A stretch of DNA of 64,000 bases. Source: Streptomyces bambusae (GTDB lineage Bacteria; Actinomycetota; Actinomycetes; Streptomycetales; Streptomycetaceae). Numbering within the stretch: position 1 is the stretch's first letter; every line of letters begins with the position of its first letter. Made by a program: the position numbers and the translations under genes. The DNA lies in assembly GCF_020532645.1 (NCBI RefSeq), contig NZ_JAJAUZ010000005.1, positions 62,001 through 126,000 of the forward strand, given 5' to 3'. Positions 49,192-57,757 of this stretch are shown piece by piece. The notes beneath the pieces were generated by a model. It was not told the origin of the DNA. It searched no databases and saw only the letters and a list, made by a program, of their open reading frames with translations.

Positions 49192-50157
49192 TCAGCGCAC
49201 CCGGCCCCGCGGCTTCAGGTGTGCCGGCGGGAGGGCCGGGGCCGGGATCGGGGCGCCGTCGTAGCCTTTGACCTCGCCGAAGCGGGTGCCGTTCGTCCAG
49301 TCCTCGCGGGCCTGGGCGATCTCCTCGTGGGAGCGGCCGATCCAGTTCCAGAACATGACCAGTTCCTCTTCGAACGGTTCGCCGCCCAGGAGCATCACGG
49401 AGGCGGGGCCGTCGGTGCGGAGGGGGAGGTCGGGGCGGCCGCAGCCGAGGTAGAGCATCGAGCCGGGGTGGACGGGGACGCCGTCCACGTGGGCCTCGCC
49501 CGACATGCCGAGGACGGCGTACTCGAAGTCGGGCTCCAGCGGGAGGCGGGTGTCCGCGCCGGCGGCCAGGGTGATGTCGGCACCGACGATCGGGGTGTAG
49601 GCGTCACCCGGAGAGGTGGTGCCGTCGAGGCTGCCGAGGATGACGGTCGCGTCCAGGCCGGGCGCGGTGACGCGCGGCAGGTCGGCGTGGTGCCGGAAGT
49701 GCGGCTCGATGTGGCGGTGGGTGTCCGGCAGGGCCACCCACAGCTGCGCGCCGTGCAGGTAGCGGGCGTGCGGGCGGGGGCTCTCCTCCGAGTGGCTGAT
49801 CCCCCGCCCGGAGGTCATCAGGCCCAGCTCGCGGGGACGTACGGTCTGGAGACTGCCGGTGCTGTCGCGGTGCAGCACCTCTCCCTCGTGCAGCCAGCTG
49901 ACGGTCTGGAGGCCCATGTGCGGGTGCGGGGGCACCTGCATGCCGGGCTCGTCGGCGATGTCGTCCGGGCCGTAGTGGTCGACGAAGCACCAGGCGCCCA
50001 CCATTCGGCGGCCGAGATTGGGGAGCAGCCTGCGGACCTCGGAGGATTCGCCCAGCTTGACCTGGCGCGGGGTGAGGAGTTCGCGTACGGGTTCGGCGAC
50101 GACGAAGCCCCGGCCGCCGCACACGGAGAGCGCGGCCTGGCGATCGAGATTGCTCAT
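49192..50157 (-). CDS. Pirin family protein
   Basis: A 321-residue bicupin. Pirin signatures: LGRRMVGAWCFVDHYGPDD, VPPHPHMGLQTVSWLHEGEV with the metal-binding His pair, MTSGRGISHSEESP, LHGAQLWVALPDTHR. The C-terminal cupin holds GSMLYLGCGRPDLPLRTDG. Some pirins are quercetin dioxygenases or metabolic regulators. Convergent with the lanthipeptide operon and divergent from the TPR gene. Confidence 0.88.
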   Translation of the reverse strand: MSNLDRQAALSVCGGRGFVVAEPVRELLTPRQVKLGESSEVRRLLPNLGRRMVGAWCFVDHYGPDDIADEPGMQVPPHPHMGLQTVSWLHEGEVLHRDSTGSLQTVRPRELGLMTSGRGISHSEESPRPHARYLHGAQLWVALPDTHRHIEPHFRHHADLPRVTAPGLDATVILGSLDGTTSPGDAYTPIVGADITLAAGADTRLPLEPDFEYAVLGMSGEAHVDGVPVHPGSMLYLGCGRPDLPLRTDGPASVMLLGGEPFEEELVMFWNWIGRSHEEIAQAREDWTNGTRFGEVKGYDGAPIPAPALPPAHLKPRGRVR

Positions 50158-50218
50158 GGCGACAACCTAGTGCTGTGGGTGCCGTTGCGGGGCCCGGGCG
50201 GCACCGCGGCCAGTTCGT

Positions 50219-50244
50219 GGAATTTTCAACTTCATCGTGCGGTT
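50219..50244 (+). promoter_or_regulatory. SigR-type promoter GGAAT-N18-GTT
   Basis: GGAAT at 50219-50223 and GTT at 50242-50244, with exactly 18 bp between, match the consensus of the thiol-stress sigma factor SigR of streptomycetes. It points at the TPR gene (ATG 50295). Confidence 0.6.
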
Positions 50245-50294
50245 GACGCGTCCGAACGGCCCGCAACGGACGGGCCGCCGGCCGGAAGGGCGCC

Positions 50295-50648
50295 ATGAGC
50301 GAGCGTACGACGTACTACGAGCACGGGACGGCAGCCGAGCGCTGGGCGCGGGCCCGGCTCTTCTTCGACGCGAAGGAGTACGCGACGGCAGCGAAGGTGC
50401 TCGACGGGCTGGCGGCGGAGGCGCCCGAGCAGCTGGCGACGCGGCTGCTGCTGGCCCGCGCCTACTACCACTCGGCGCAGCTGCGGAAGGCGGAGGCCGA
50501 GCTGCGGGGCATCCTGGAGCGGTGGCCTGTGGAGGACTACGCCCGGCTGATGCTCGGGCGGACCCTGGAGCGGCAGGGCCGGGCGGCGGAGGCCGCGCCG
50601 CACCTGCGGATCGCCGCCGCGATGGCGGGCGAGCTGCCGGGCGAGTGA
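50295..50648 (+). CDS. Tetratricopeptide repeat protein
   Basis: A 117-residue protein of about three TPR units: WARARLFFDAKEYATAAKVL, LATRLLLARAYYHSAQLRKA, EDYARLMLGRTLERQGRAAE. Cytoplasmic, probably a protein-interaction module. GGAAGGGCGCC precedes the ATG. The SigR-type promoter upstream suggests induction by thiol-oxidative stress. Confidence 0.83.
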   Translation: MSERTTYYEHGTAAERWARARLFFDAKEYATAAKVLDGLAAEAPEQLATRLLLARAYYHSAQLRKAEAELRGILERWPVEDYARLMLGRTLERQGRAAEAAPHLRIAAAMAGELPGE

Positions 50649-50748
50649 GCAGTGCGGGGTCCGGGGTTCCGCCCCGGACCCCGCACCCCGGCCGGCGGGG
50701 CTGCGAAGTGCCGGGCCGGGGCCCGGCTCGGATAGCCTGGGCGGCACG

Positions 50749-51951
50749 ATGACTGGCACCACTGAGAACCGTTTCACGACGCCGTGGGGTGAGTTCGGCC
50801 TCGGCCGCTACCCCGAGGACCCCCGCGACCGGCTGCGCGCCTGGGACGCCGCCGACGAGTACCTGCTGCGGCACCTCGCCGGGGAGGTGGGGGACGGCGG
50901 GCCGGTGCCGCAGGACGGCCGGCAGGTCACCGTGCTGGGTGACCGCTGGGGCGCCCTGACCTGCGCCCTCGCCGCGCGCGGCGGGGCGGCCGGGCTCACC
51001 CAGATCACCGACTCGTACCTCACCCACCAGGCCACCCGAGCCAACCTCGCGCGCGCCGGGGTGCCCGCGGCCGCGGTCCGGCTGCTGACCACGCAGGACG
51101 CCCCGCCGGAGCGGATCGACCTGCTGGTGGTCCGGGTGCCCAAGAGCCTGGCCCTGCTGGAGGACCAGCTGCACCGGCTGGCCCCGCACGTGCACGCGGA
51201 CACCGTCGTGGTGGGCACCGGCATGGTCAAGGAGATCCACACCTCGACGCTGAAGCTGTTCGAGCAGATCCTCGGCCCGACCCGGACCTCCCTCGCGGTC
51301 CGCAAGGCCCGGCTGATCTTCTGCACGCCGGAAGGCGCCGCCGACCGCGCCGCCGGGCCGGGCGCGGGCTCCTGGCCGCTCACGTACACGCTCGACGGGG
51401 ACGAGGGCGCGGCGGCCGGGCTCACGGTGACCAGCCACGCGGGCGTGTTCTGCGCCGACCGGCTCGACGTCGGCACCCGGTTCTTCCTCGGCCACCTGCC
51501 GCACGAGGCCGGCCGGGCCCGGATCGCGGACCTCGGCTGCGGCAACGGTGTGGTCGGCACCGCGGTGGCGCGCGCCAACCCGGCCGCCGAGCTGGTGTTC
51601 ACCGACGAGTCGTACCAGGCGGTGGCCTCCGCCGAGGCGACGTTCCGGGCGAACCTGCCGTTCGGCGCGGCCGAGTTCCTCGTCGGCGACGGGCTGGCCG
51701 GGGTGCCGGAGGGCTCGCTGGACCTCGTGCTGAACAACCCGCCGTTCCACTCGCACCAGGCGATGACGGACACCACGGCGTGGCGGATGTTCACCCAGTC
51801 GCGGCGGGCGCTGCGGCCCGGCGGCGAGCTGTGGGTGGTCGGGAACCGGCACCTCGGATACCACCTGAAGCTGCGGCGTCTGTTCGGGAACTGCGAACTG
51901 GTCGCCGGGGACCCGAAGTTCGTGGTCCTGCGGGCCGTGAAGCGGCGCTGA
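50749..51951 (+). CDS. Class I SAM-dependent methyltransferase, RlmG/RsmC type
   Basis: A 400-residue protein with two tandem methyltransferase folds, as in RlmG/RsmC. The N-terminal half is degenerate (RQVTVLGDRWGALTCALAAR). The C-terminal half is active: FLGHLPHEAGRARIADLGCG, GNGVVGTAVARANPAAELVF, LDLVLNNPPFHSHQAMTD with the NPPF motif for base N-methylation. Likely methylates a guanine in rRNA (G1835 of 23S or G1207 of 16S in E. coli numbering). TAGCCT at 50733-50738 gives a near-leaderless transcript. Followed by a canonical terminator. Confidence 0.83.
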   Translation: MTGTTENRFTTPWGEFGLGRYPEDPRDRLRAWDAADEYLLRHLAGEVGDGGPVPQDGRQVTVLGDRWGALTCALAARGGAAGLTQITDSYLTHQATRANLARAGVPAAAVRLLTTQDAPPERIDLLVVRVPKSLALLEDQLHRLAPHVHADTVVVGTGMVKEIHTSTLKLFEQILGPTRTSLAVRKARLIFCTPEGAADRAAGPGAGSWPLTYTLDGDEGAAAGLTVTSHAGVFCADRLDVGTRFFLGHLPHEAGRARIADLGCGNGVVGTAVARANPAAELVFTDESYQAVASAEATFRANLPFGAAEFLVGDGLAGVPEGSLDLVLNNPPFHSHQAMTDTTAWRMFTQSRRALRPGGELWVVGNRHLGYHLKLRRLFGNCELVAGDPKFVVLRAVKRR

Positions 51952-51985
51952 TCGCACACCGCACCCCACCTGCTCCACCCCCTGG

Positions 51986-52018
51986 AACCTCCCGCCGCCC
52001 GGCGGGAGGTTTCCTTTT
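51986..52018 (+). terminator. Intrinsic terminator with T-rich tail
   Basis: AACCTCCCGCC (51986-51996) pairs with GGCGGGAGGTT (52001-52011) across GCCC, followed by TCCTTTT. This is a textbook rho-independent terminator, rare in this window, 35 bp after the methyltransferase stop. Confidence 0.9.
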
Positions 52019-52030
52019 GACTCTGAATTG

Positions 52031-52064
52031 GGTCACAAGACCTAGATTTATGGGTCAGGCGACC
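52031..52064. promoter_or_regulatory. Two tandem GGTC-N4-GACC operators
   Basis: GGTC-ACAA-GACC at 52031-52042 and GGTC-AGGC-GACC at 52053-52064 are spaced exactly 22 bp start to start, two helical turns. Both sit within the wider motif GGGTCA-NNN-GACCTA. They directly precede the operon that encodes a TetR regulator, the probable ligand. Confidence 0.75.
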
Positions 52065-52070
52065 TATAGT
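52065..52070 (+). promoter_or_regulatory. -10 element for probable leaderless transcript
   Basis: TATAGT ends six bases before ATG 52077. There is no ribosome site, so transcription probably begins at the start codon. The element abuts the second operator, making repression by occlusion likely. Confidence 0.5.
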
Positions 52071-52076
52071 TGCCGC

Positions 52077-53189
52077 ATGACCCTGATCACCGATGCCCTG
52101 CACCACGACCCGGCCGGTCCCGTGCTGATCGCCGGCGGCTACGGCACCGTCGGCGCCGAACTCGCCCGGCTGGCCGCCGCCGACCGGCTCCCGGTCCTGC
52201 TCACCGGGCGGACCCCCGAGCGCGGCGCGGCGCTGGCCGACGAGCTGGGCGGCGCCGTGCGCCGCTGGGACCTTGCGGCTCCCGAGCCGTTCCGGGCCGG
52301 CGTACGGGCGGTCGTGGGCGCGGTGAACGACCCGGCGGACCGGGTGCTGCGCGCGGCCGTCGCGGGGGCGGTGCCGTACGTGGACATCACCCGCTGGACC
52401 TCGCGGCTGCAGCGCGCCCTCGGGGTGGCTGCCGCGCTGCGGCCCGCCGCGCCCGTGCTGCTGTCGTCGGCGTGGATGGGCGGGGTGAGCGCCCTGGTGG
52501 CGGCGGCGCTGGCGGACCGGCTGGGCGGGGCCGACCGGGTGGAGACGGCCGTCCGCTGGGACCTCGCGGACCGGGCGGGGGCCGATTCGGTGGAGTTCAT
52601 GGACCGGCTCGGTGTGCCGTTCGAGGTGGTCGAAGCCGGGCGGACCCGGCTCGCGGTGCCGCTGGGCGACGTGCGGACGGTGCTGGTGGGCGGGGAGCGG
52701 ACGCGGGTGGCGCGGATCGACACGCCGGAGCAGTTCACGCTGCCGTTCACCCTCGGGGCGGGGACGGCCGCCACCCGGATCGGATTCAGCTCGGCGGCCG
52801 CGACCTCGGCGCTGCTGGCGGTGGGCCGGACCGGGTTCTTCCGGTGGGGCGGCGGGGAGCGGTGGGCCGGGGCGCGGCGGTCGCTGCTGTACTCCCCCGG
52901 CGACGGCGGCACGGCCCGGCTGCGGGTCGACGTGGCACGGGCCGGGCGGGAGCTGACGGCCACGGTCACCGATCCGCGGGGGCAGGCCCGGCTCACGGCG
53001 GTCGGTGCGCTGCTGGGGCTGCGGCGGGTGCTGGGTGCGGACGGGGCGGCGGCACCGGACGGGGTGAGCTTCCCCGAGCTGACTCCGCTGCCGGGCGGGG
53101 TGCCGGGGGCACTGGCCGCGCTGGGCGTGGAACTGGCGGTGTCCGGAGACGGTGCCGGTGCCGGTGCCGGTGCGGGGGTCGCCGCGTGA
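52077..53189 (+). CDS. Saccharopine dehydrogenase-like NAD(P)-binding oxidoreductase
   Basis: A 370-residue protein. The N-terminal Rossmann motif is PVLIAGGYGTVGAELARLAA with PVLLTGRTPERGAALADELG, followed by VVGAVNDPADRVLRAAVAGA and VPYVDITRW. The rest fits saccharopine dehydrogenase-like proteins. The last residues are a GAGAGAG run. Substrate unknown. The GTGA overlap with the TetR gene and the tandem operators suggest an autoregulated detoxification or catabolic operon. Confidence 0.77.
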   Translation: MTLITDALHHDPAGPVLIAGGYGTVGAELARLAAADRLPVLLTGRTPERGAALADELGGAVRRWDLAAPEPFRAGVRAVVGAVNDPADRVLRAAVAGAVPYVDITRWTSRLQRALGVAAALRPAAPVLLSSAWMGGVSALVAAALADRLGGADRVETAVRWDLADRAGADSVEFMDRLGVPFEVVEAGRTRLAVPLGDVRTVLVGGERTRVARIDTPEQFTLPFTLGAGTAATRIGFSSAAATSALLAVGRTGFFRWGGGERWAGARRSLLYSPGDGGTARLRVDVARAGRELTATVTDPRGQARLTAVGALLGLRRVLGADGAAAPDGVSFPELTPLPGGVPGALAALGVELAVSGDGAGAGAGAGVAA

Positions 53190-53776
53190 GTGCGCCGACG
53201 CCGAAGGGCAGCCGGCGGCGGGCCGAGCTGCTGGATGCGGCGGAGCGGGTGCTGGCGGCCGGCGGCGGGGCCGAGCTGACCATGCGGGCGGTGGCGGGCG
53301 AGGCGGGGGTGCGGCTCGGGCACCTCCAGTACTACTTCCCGGGCCGGCCGGACCTGCTGGCCGCACTCCTGGAGCGGGTGCTGACGGGGGCGCTGGAGCG
53401 GGTCGCCGCGCTGGCCGGGGCGGACGCAGAGCAGCGGCCCGCGGCCGGGGACGTACTGGACGCCGTACTGCTGGCCGATCACGACGATCCGCGCCTGGTG
53501 CGGGTGTTCACGGAGATCTGGGCCATGGCGGCGCGGGAGGAGCCCGCCGCCGCGGCCGTGCGGGGCTTCTACGACGCGTACGCCGGGCATGTCGCGGAGT
53601 ACATCGCGCGGGGGGCGCCGGGGGTGCCGGCGTCGGTGTGCCGGGCTCGGGCGGAGACGCTGGTGATGCTGGTGGAAGGGGCGGCGCTGATGCGGTCCGG
53701 GGTTGCGGGGGTCCGGTCGGCGGCGACGGATGCGGAGGTGCGGAGGGTGGCGCTGTCCCTGCTGGCGCCGGGGTGA
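53186..53776 (+). CDS. TetR family transcriptional regulator
   Basis: A 196-residue regulator starting at GTG 53186 inside the previous stop. HTH: RRAELLDAAERVLAAGGGAE, LTMRAVAGEAGVRLGHLQYY, FPGRPDLLAALLERVL. The C-terminal domain contains LVRVFTEIWAMAAREEPAAA and VLVEG-like LVMLVEGAALM. Expected to bind the two GGTC-N4-GACC sites and repress its own operon. Confidence 0.88.
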   Translation: MSAPTPKGSRRRAELLDAAERVLAAGGGAELTMRAVAGEAGVRLGHLQYYFPGRPDLLAALLERVLTGALERVAALAGADAEQRPAAGDVLDAVLLADHDDPRLVRVFTEIWAMAAREEPAAAAVRGFYDAYAGHVAEYIARGAPGVPASVCRARAETLVMLVEGAALMRSGVAGVRSAATDAEVRRVALSLLAPG

Positions 53777-53820
53777 CCCTGCGGAGGCTTTTCCCCTGCC
53801 CGCCCCTTCCCGAACCGGGG

Positions 53821-53970
53821 CTCCGCCCCGGACCCCGGTCCTCAAACGCCGGACCGGCTGGAAAGCTGGCTTCCGTCCCGGACCCCGGTCCTCAAGCGCC
53901 GGACGGGCTGGGAGGCGGGCTTCCGCCCCGGACCCCGGTCCTCAAACGCCGGACCGGCTGGAGGCGGGCT
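53821..53970. repeat. Three tandem copies of a 50-bp intergenic repeat
   Basis: The block GACCCCGGTCCTCAA recurs at 53831, 53881 and 53931, giving an exact 50-bp period. Each unit carries an AACGCCGGACCGGCTGG-like core; a single related copy in inverse orientation lies at 2007-2035. It fills the gap between the TetR and DUF2087 genes. Confidence 0.85.
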
Positions 53971-54060
53971 TGCGTCCCGGGGCCGGCGGGCATGCGCCGG
54001 AGGGGTCTGGGCAGGGAAAAGGCGTTGCCGTGGGCTCCGTTGGCGGGAGACGCTTCCCGC

Positions 54061-54348
54061 ATGTCCACGATCACGAACGAATCCTCCCGCGGCGTCTCCG
54101 ACCTGTTCCGCGACGGACGCCTCCAGGCGATCCCCCGCCGGCCCGCCCGCCGCGAGCAGTTGCTCGACCACCTGGCCGAGACCCTGTTCGAGCCGGGCCG
54201 TTCGTACACGGAGTCCGAGGTCAACCACGCCCTGCGGACGGTGCACGAGGACTGTTCCGCCCTGCGCCGCTACCTGGTGATCGGCGGGCAGCTGTCGCGC
54301 ACCAGGGACGGGAGCGCCTACCGGCGTGCCGACCGGGCGGCCGGATGA
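54061..54348 (+). CDS. DUF2087 domain protein
   Basis: A 95-residue protein: VSDLFRDGRLQAIPRRPARR, QLLDHLAETLFEPGRSYTES, EVNHALRTVHEDCSALRRYL, VIGGQLSRTRDGSAYRR match DUF2087, a small winged-helix-like domain often found in transcriptional regulators. GGGAGACGCTTCCCGC precedes the ATG. It stands alone and is convergent with the M4 protease. Confidence 0.87.
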   Translation: MSTITNESSRGVSDLFRDGRLQAIPRRPARREQLLDHLAETLFEPGRSYTESEVNHALRTVHEDCSALRRYLVIGGQLSRTRDGSAYRRADRAAG

Positions 54349-54409
54349 TCCGGCCGCCCGGCGGCGGGCCGTCCGCGAGGGCCCCTTTCCCGGCGCGGAC
54401 GTGGCCCGG

Positions 54410-56599
54410 TTACGGGTTGGTCAGACCCAGGGTGTAGGAGCCGGAGCCGCTGTAGGCGTCCACCACGTAGCGGTAGTAGCCCGCGGTGCCGGTGTAGCGG
54501 ATGTCCTCGTTGGCGGTCTCGTTGCCGGAGACGGCGACGTCCACCCAGCCCGCGCCGTTCCACTTCTGCAGGTAGAGGTCGAAGTCCGCGCCGGCCGGGC
54601 CGCGCAGGCAGCCGAGGTGGCTGCCGGAGACGGACGAGTAGTAGTACGAGCCGTCGGGCTGGGCCTGGGCCTGGCCGGAGGCCAGCGTGCCCTGGTAGGT
54701 GAACTCGGCGTTGGCGCAGCCGGTGGGCGGGGTGGTGGTGCCGACCGTCAGGCTGTACGTGACGGTGTGGGTGGCGGAACCGGTGCCCTTGACGGTGATC
54801 GGGTAGGTGCCGTTCGCCGTGCCCGCCGCGACCGCGACGGTCATGGTGGCGGAGCTGCCGGAGGTCACCGAGGACGGGCTGAAGGAGACGGTGACGCCGC
54901 TCGGCTGGCCGCTCGCGGACAGCTGCACGGTCTGTGCGCTGCCGCCGGTGGTGCTGGTGTTCACCGTGGCGGTGACGGAGGCGCCCGCCTGGACCGAGCC
55001 GGCGGCCGGGTTCAGTGCGAGGGAGAAGTCCGGCGTGGTGGTGCCGCCGCAGTCGGTCTCACCGGACTGGGCGGGGACCCGGACGGCGTCCCAGGCGGTC
55101 TTGACGGCCTGGCACTCGGCGCTGCCGTAGGTGTTCTTGGCGCTGGCCAGGGTGGCCTTGCGGGCGGCCGGGTGGTTCCAGCCGGAGGTCTTGGCGAGCA
55201 GGGCGCCCATGAAGATCTTGCCGGCCTTCTGGATGCCGATGCCCGTCACCGACGAGGGACCGCCGGCGCATATCGGGCTGGCGGGCTTGCCGCCGCCCGG
55301 GTTCGAGCCCTCGGCGAGCAGGTAGAACCAGTGGTTCTGCGGGCCGGCCGCCGCGTGCACCTCGGTGCCGGAGGTGAGCTGGTTGTAGCAGTTGGGGTCG
55401 TTGTTCGCGAGCGACGGGTTGTACATGTACCGGATCGGCTTGTTGTCGCCGAGGAAGTTCAGCTTCTCGCCGACCGTGTAGTCCGGGGTGTCGTTGGGGT
55501 TGTTGGCGTAGTGCTCGGTCAGGGCGCCGAAGATGTCCCCGGTGGACTCGTTCATCCCCCCGTTCTCGTTGCTGGATCCGGCGCTGCCCGGGGTCTTGTC
55601 GAAGATCTCGTGGCCGTACTCGTGCGCCACGACGTCGATGCCGGTCAGCTGGTTGGTCTGGTTCTGGTTGCGGCCGTACGTGGTCTTGGTGCCGTCGTAG
55701 TAGGCGTTGACCTCGGACAGGCCGGCGCGGGCCGGGACCATGCCGCCCTGGCCGTTGACGCCGTTGTAGCCGAGCCAGTTCTTCAGCATGTCGGACTCGC
55801 GCTGGGCCGCGTACATGATGTCGACGCAGGCGGTCACGAGGTCGTTGGCGCCGCCGTTGCCCCAGGGCGAGGAACCGGTGTAGGCGCTGCCGTTCTGGCC
55901 GCCGCACTTGAAGCCGCCGCGGCTGGTGTCCGTCATGGAGGTCGCGGCGGTGTCGATGGTGACGTTGCCGTTGTGGTGGCCGCGGCCGTCGGCGTGCATG
56001 ACCTTGTCGGTGGACCGGGCCACCTTGCCGGTACGGGCGTCGACGAAGGTGTCAAGGACGCTGGGTGCGTTCCCGGCCGTCCGGCCGCTGACCGTGGTGC
56101 GCCAGGTGAGGACCGCCTTGCCGCCCTTGAGGAGCACCGTCAGGCGGGGTGCGCTCGCGCTCTCCACCCGGGCGAGCTGCTTGCGGGCGGTGGCCAGGGC
56201 GGCGGCCCTGGAGACCTTGGCGGTGGTGCCGGTGCGGATGGCGGGGGCGGCGGCCGCGGTGACGTTGCGGACCCTGCCCTTGCTGTCGCTGAGCACGACC
56301 GCGTCGCCGCCGACGACCGGAAGGCCGCGGTAGGTGCGCTCGTACGAGGCGTAGTAGAGGCCGTTCGACCAGGGGGTCACCCCGGTGCGCACGAGGTCCT
56401 CGTCGGCGCCGTGCCGCAGGCCGTCGAGGCCGCTGGCGGCCGCCTGGTCGGCGGCGGCGAGGGCGAGCGACCTGCCCTGCTGGGGAGGCACGGGGCTGCT
56501 GCTCGGCGCGGCTGCCGATGCGGTGCCGGCGAGGGTGCCGGCGAGGCTCGCGGTCAGCGCGAGTGCCGCCACGGTCGCCGTCAGTCGGGTGGACTGCAC
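54410..56599 (-). CDS. Secreted M4 (thermolysin-type) metalloprotease with Ig-like and PPC domains
   Basis: A 729-residue preproprotein. GTG 56599 has GGAG five bases upstream; the signal peptide is LTATVAALALTASLAGTLAG. Residues ~40-200 are the propeptide (FTP and PepSY: YERTYRGLPVVGGDAVVLSD). Catalytic zinc site: IDVVAHEYGHEIF (326-330), with third ligand Glu351 in GGMNESTGDIFG. Then AAAGPQNHWFYLLAEGSNPG. After residue ~530 come an Ig-like/NPQ-type domain (PDFSLALNPAAGSVQAGASV) and a C-terminal PPC domain (ADFDLYLQKWNGAGWVDVAV; RYVVDAYSGSGSYTLGL). Extracellular general protease, divergent from a LysR gene. Confidence 0.92.
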   Translation of the reverse strand: MQSTRLTATVAALALTASLAGTLAGTASAAAPSSSPVPPQQGRSLALAAADQAAASGLDGLRHGADEDLVRTGVTPWSNGLYYASYERTYRGLPVVGGDAVVLSDSKGRVRNVTAAAAPAIRTGTTAKVSRAAALATARKQLARVESASAPRLTVLLKGGKAVLTWRTTVSGRTAGNAPSVLDTFVDARTGKVARSTDKVMHADGRGHHNGNVTIDTAATSMTDTSRGGFKCGGQNGSAYTGSSPWGNGGANDLVTACVDIMYAAQRESDMLKNWLGYNGVNGQGGMVPARAGLSEVNAYYDGTKTTYGRNQNQTNQLTGIDVVAHEYGHEIFDKTPGSAGSSNENGGMNESTGDIFGALTEHYANNPNDTPDYTVGEKLNFLGDNKPIRYMYNPSLANNDPNCYNQLTSGTEVHAAAGPQNHWFYLLAEGSNPGGGKPASPICAGGPSSVTGIGIQKAGKIFMGALLAKTSGWNHPAARKATLASAKNTYGSAECQAVKTAWDAVRVPAQSGETDCGGTTTPDFSLALNPAAGSVQAGASVTATVNTSTTGGSAQTVQLSASGQPSGVTVSFSPSSVTSGSSATMTVAVAAGTANGTYPITVKGTGSATHTVTYSLTVGTTTPPTGCANAEFTYQGTLASGQAQAQPDGSYYYSSVSGSHLGCLRGPAGADFDLYLQKWNGAGWVDVAVSGNETANEDIRYTGTAGYYRYVVDAYSGSGSYTLGLTNP

Positions 56600-56681
56600 G
56601 TCTGCTCCGTTCGTGGGGGGAGACGGATGTTTCGCGCCGAGTATGGATGTGAACATGACGTGTCAGGGACATCTCATCGGT

Positions 56682-56699
56682 CATAACGCGCGGGTTATG
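56682..56699. promoter_or_regulatory. Inverted repeat between M4 protease and LysR genes
   Basis: CATAAC-GCGCGG-GTTATG, an interrupted palindrome in the 133-bp divergent region. Its form (ATAAC-N6-GTTAT) is like LysR-family binding sites, and it lies 34 bp upstream of the LysR start. Confidence 0.6.
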
Positions 56700-56732
56700 G
56701 TGCCGCCGCCGAACGGGCCGTACGCTGCCCGA

Positions 56733-57692
56733 ATGCAGCTGGAGTTGAGGCACTTGGAGGCGGTCTGCACGATCGCGGAGGCGGGCAGTCTCGGCCGCGC
56801 GGCCCAGCGCCTGGGGGTCTCCCAGCCCGCGCTCTCGGCCCAGCTCCGCCGCATCGAACGGGTCACCGGCGGGGAGCTGTTCGCCCGCGGCCGTGGTGGC
56901 GTACAGCCCACTCCGCTCGGCGAGTTCGTCCTCTCCAAGGCCCGCCGGGTCCTGGGCGAAATGGACGAACTGGTCGCAGGCGCCCGGGCCGTGGCCACCG
57001 ACACCCCGCTGCGCCTGGGCTGCATCCTGCTCGTCCTGATCGACGGACTGCTGGCACAGCTCGACCAGGTGACGGGGGGTCAGGACGTGGCGATCGGCCT
57101 GGAGAACTCGGCGACCGCACTCAGCCGGATGCTCGGCGCCGGACAGTACGACGTCATCGCGTTCGGCGAGGTCAACGATCACGAAGTGCCGCTGCCGGCC
57201 GGGGCGGCGGCCCGTACGCTCGTCCAGAAGGAGCCGTTCTGCGTGCGCATGTCGGCGGCCCACCCGCTGGCCGGCCGCGACCGGATCGACCTCGCCGAGC
57301 TGGCGGACGAACCGTGGATGACGCTCGTCGAGGACGACGACGGCGGCCCCGAGGCACTCGTCGAGGCCTGCGCGAAGGCCGGGTTCACTCCGTCACTGCG
57401 CTACCGGATCACCGACCGCAAGATGCACTACGACCTCATCGCCGCGGGCCGCGCGGTCTCGCTCAGCCAGCCCACCGCGCAGGCCGCACCGGGCACCGTG
57501 ATGGTGCCGCTGGCCGGCGATCCGGTCACCGGCCGGATCCGGCTGGCGTGGAACCGCTCCGCGGTCTCCGCCCGCCAGGCCGACCTGCTGTACCGCGCCG
57601 CCGCCCGCGCCTACCTCGCGAACATCGGCAACAACGCCTTCCACCAGGCCTGGTGGGACGCCCGACCGGAACTCCACCCGGTCCTCGACTGA
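56733..57692 (+). CDS. LysR family transcriptional regulator
   Basis: A 319-residue full-length LysR protein. HTH: ELRHLEAVCTIAEAGSLGRA, AQRLGVSQPALSAQLRRIER, GGELFARGRGGVQPTPLGEF. The effector domain follows (DTPLRLGCILLVLIDGLLAQ; AGQYDVIAFGEVNDHEVP). Its divergent position next to the M4 protease with a palindrome between suggests it controls the protease. Confidence 0.9.
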   Translation: MQLELRHLEAVCTIAEAGSLGRAAQRLGVSQPALSAQLRRIERVTGGELFARGRGGVQPTPLGEFVLSKARRVLGEMDELVAGARAVATDTPLRLGCILLVLIDGLLAQLDQVTGGQDVAIGLENSATALSRMLGAGQYDVIAFGEVNDHEVPLPAGAAARTLVQKEPFCVRMSAAHPLAGRDRIDLAELADEPWMTLVEDDDGGPEALVEACAKAGFTPSLRYRITDRKMHYDLIAAGRAVSLSQPTAQAAPGTVMVPLAGDPVTGRIRLAWNRSAVSARQADLLYRAAARAYLANIGNNAFHQAWWDARPELHPVLD

Positions 57693-57698
57693 CACGGC

Positions 57699-57732
57699 GC
57701 CGCCCCGGCGGCCGTACGGCTGCCGGGGCGGC
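57699..57732. terminator. Hairpin between convergent LysR and PNK genes
   Basis: GCCGCCCCGGC (57699-57709) pairs with GCCGGGGCGGC (57722-57732), with further GCCGTACGGC pairing in the loop. It lies between the two stops. Confidence 0.8.
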
Positions 57733-57757
57733 GGCAAAGTGCCCCAGGGGGCTGCCC

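Noticed and set aside
53821-53970. CRISPR array
   Set aside because: The repeats are contiguous with 50-bp period and no unique spacers, and no cas genes are present.
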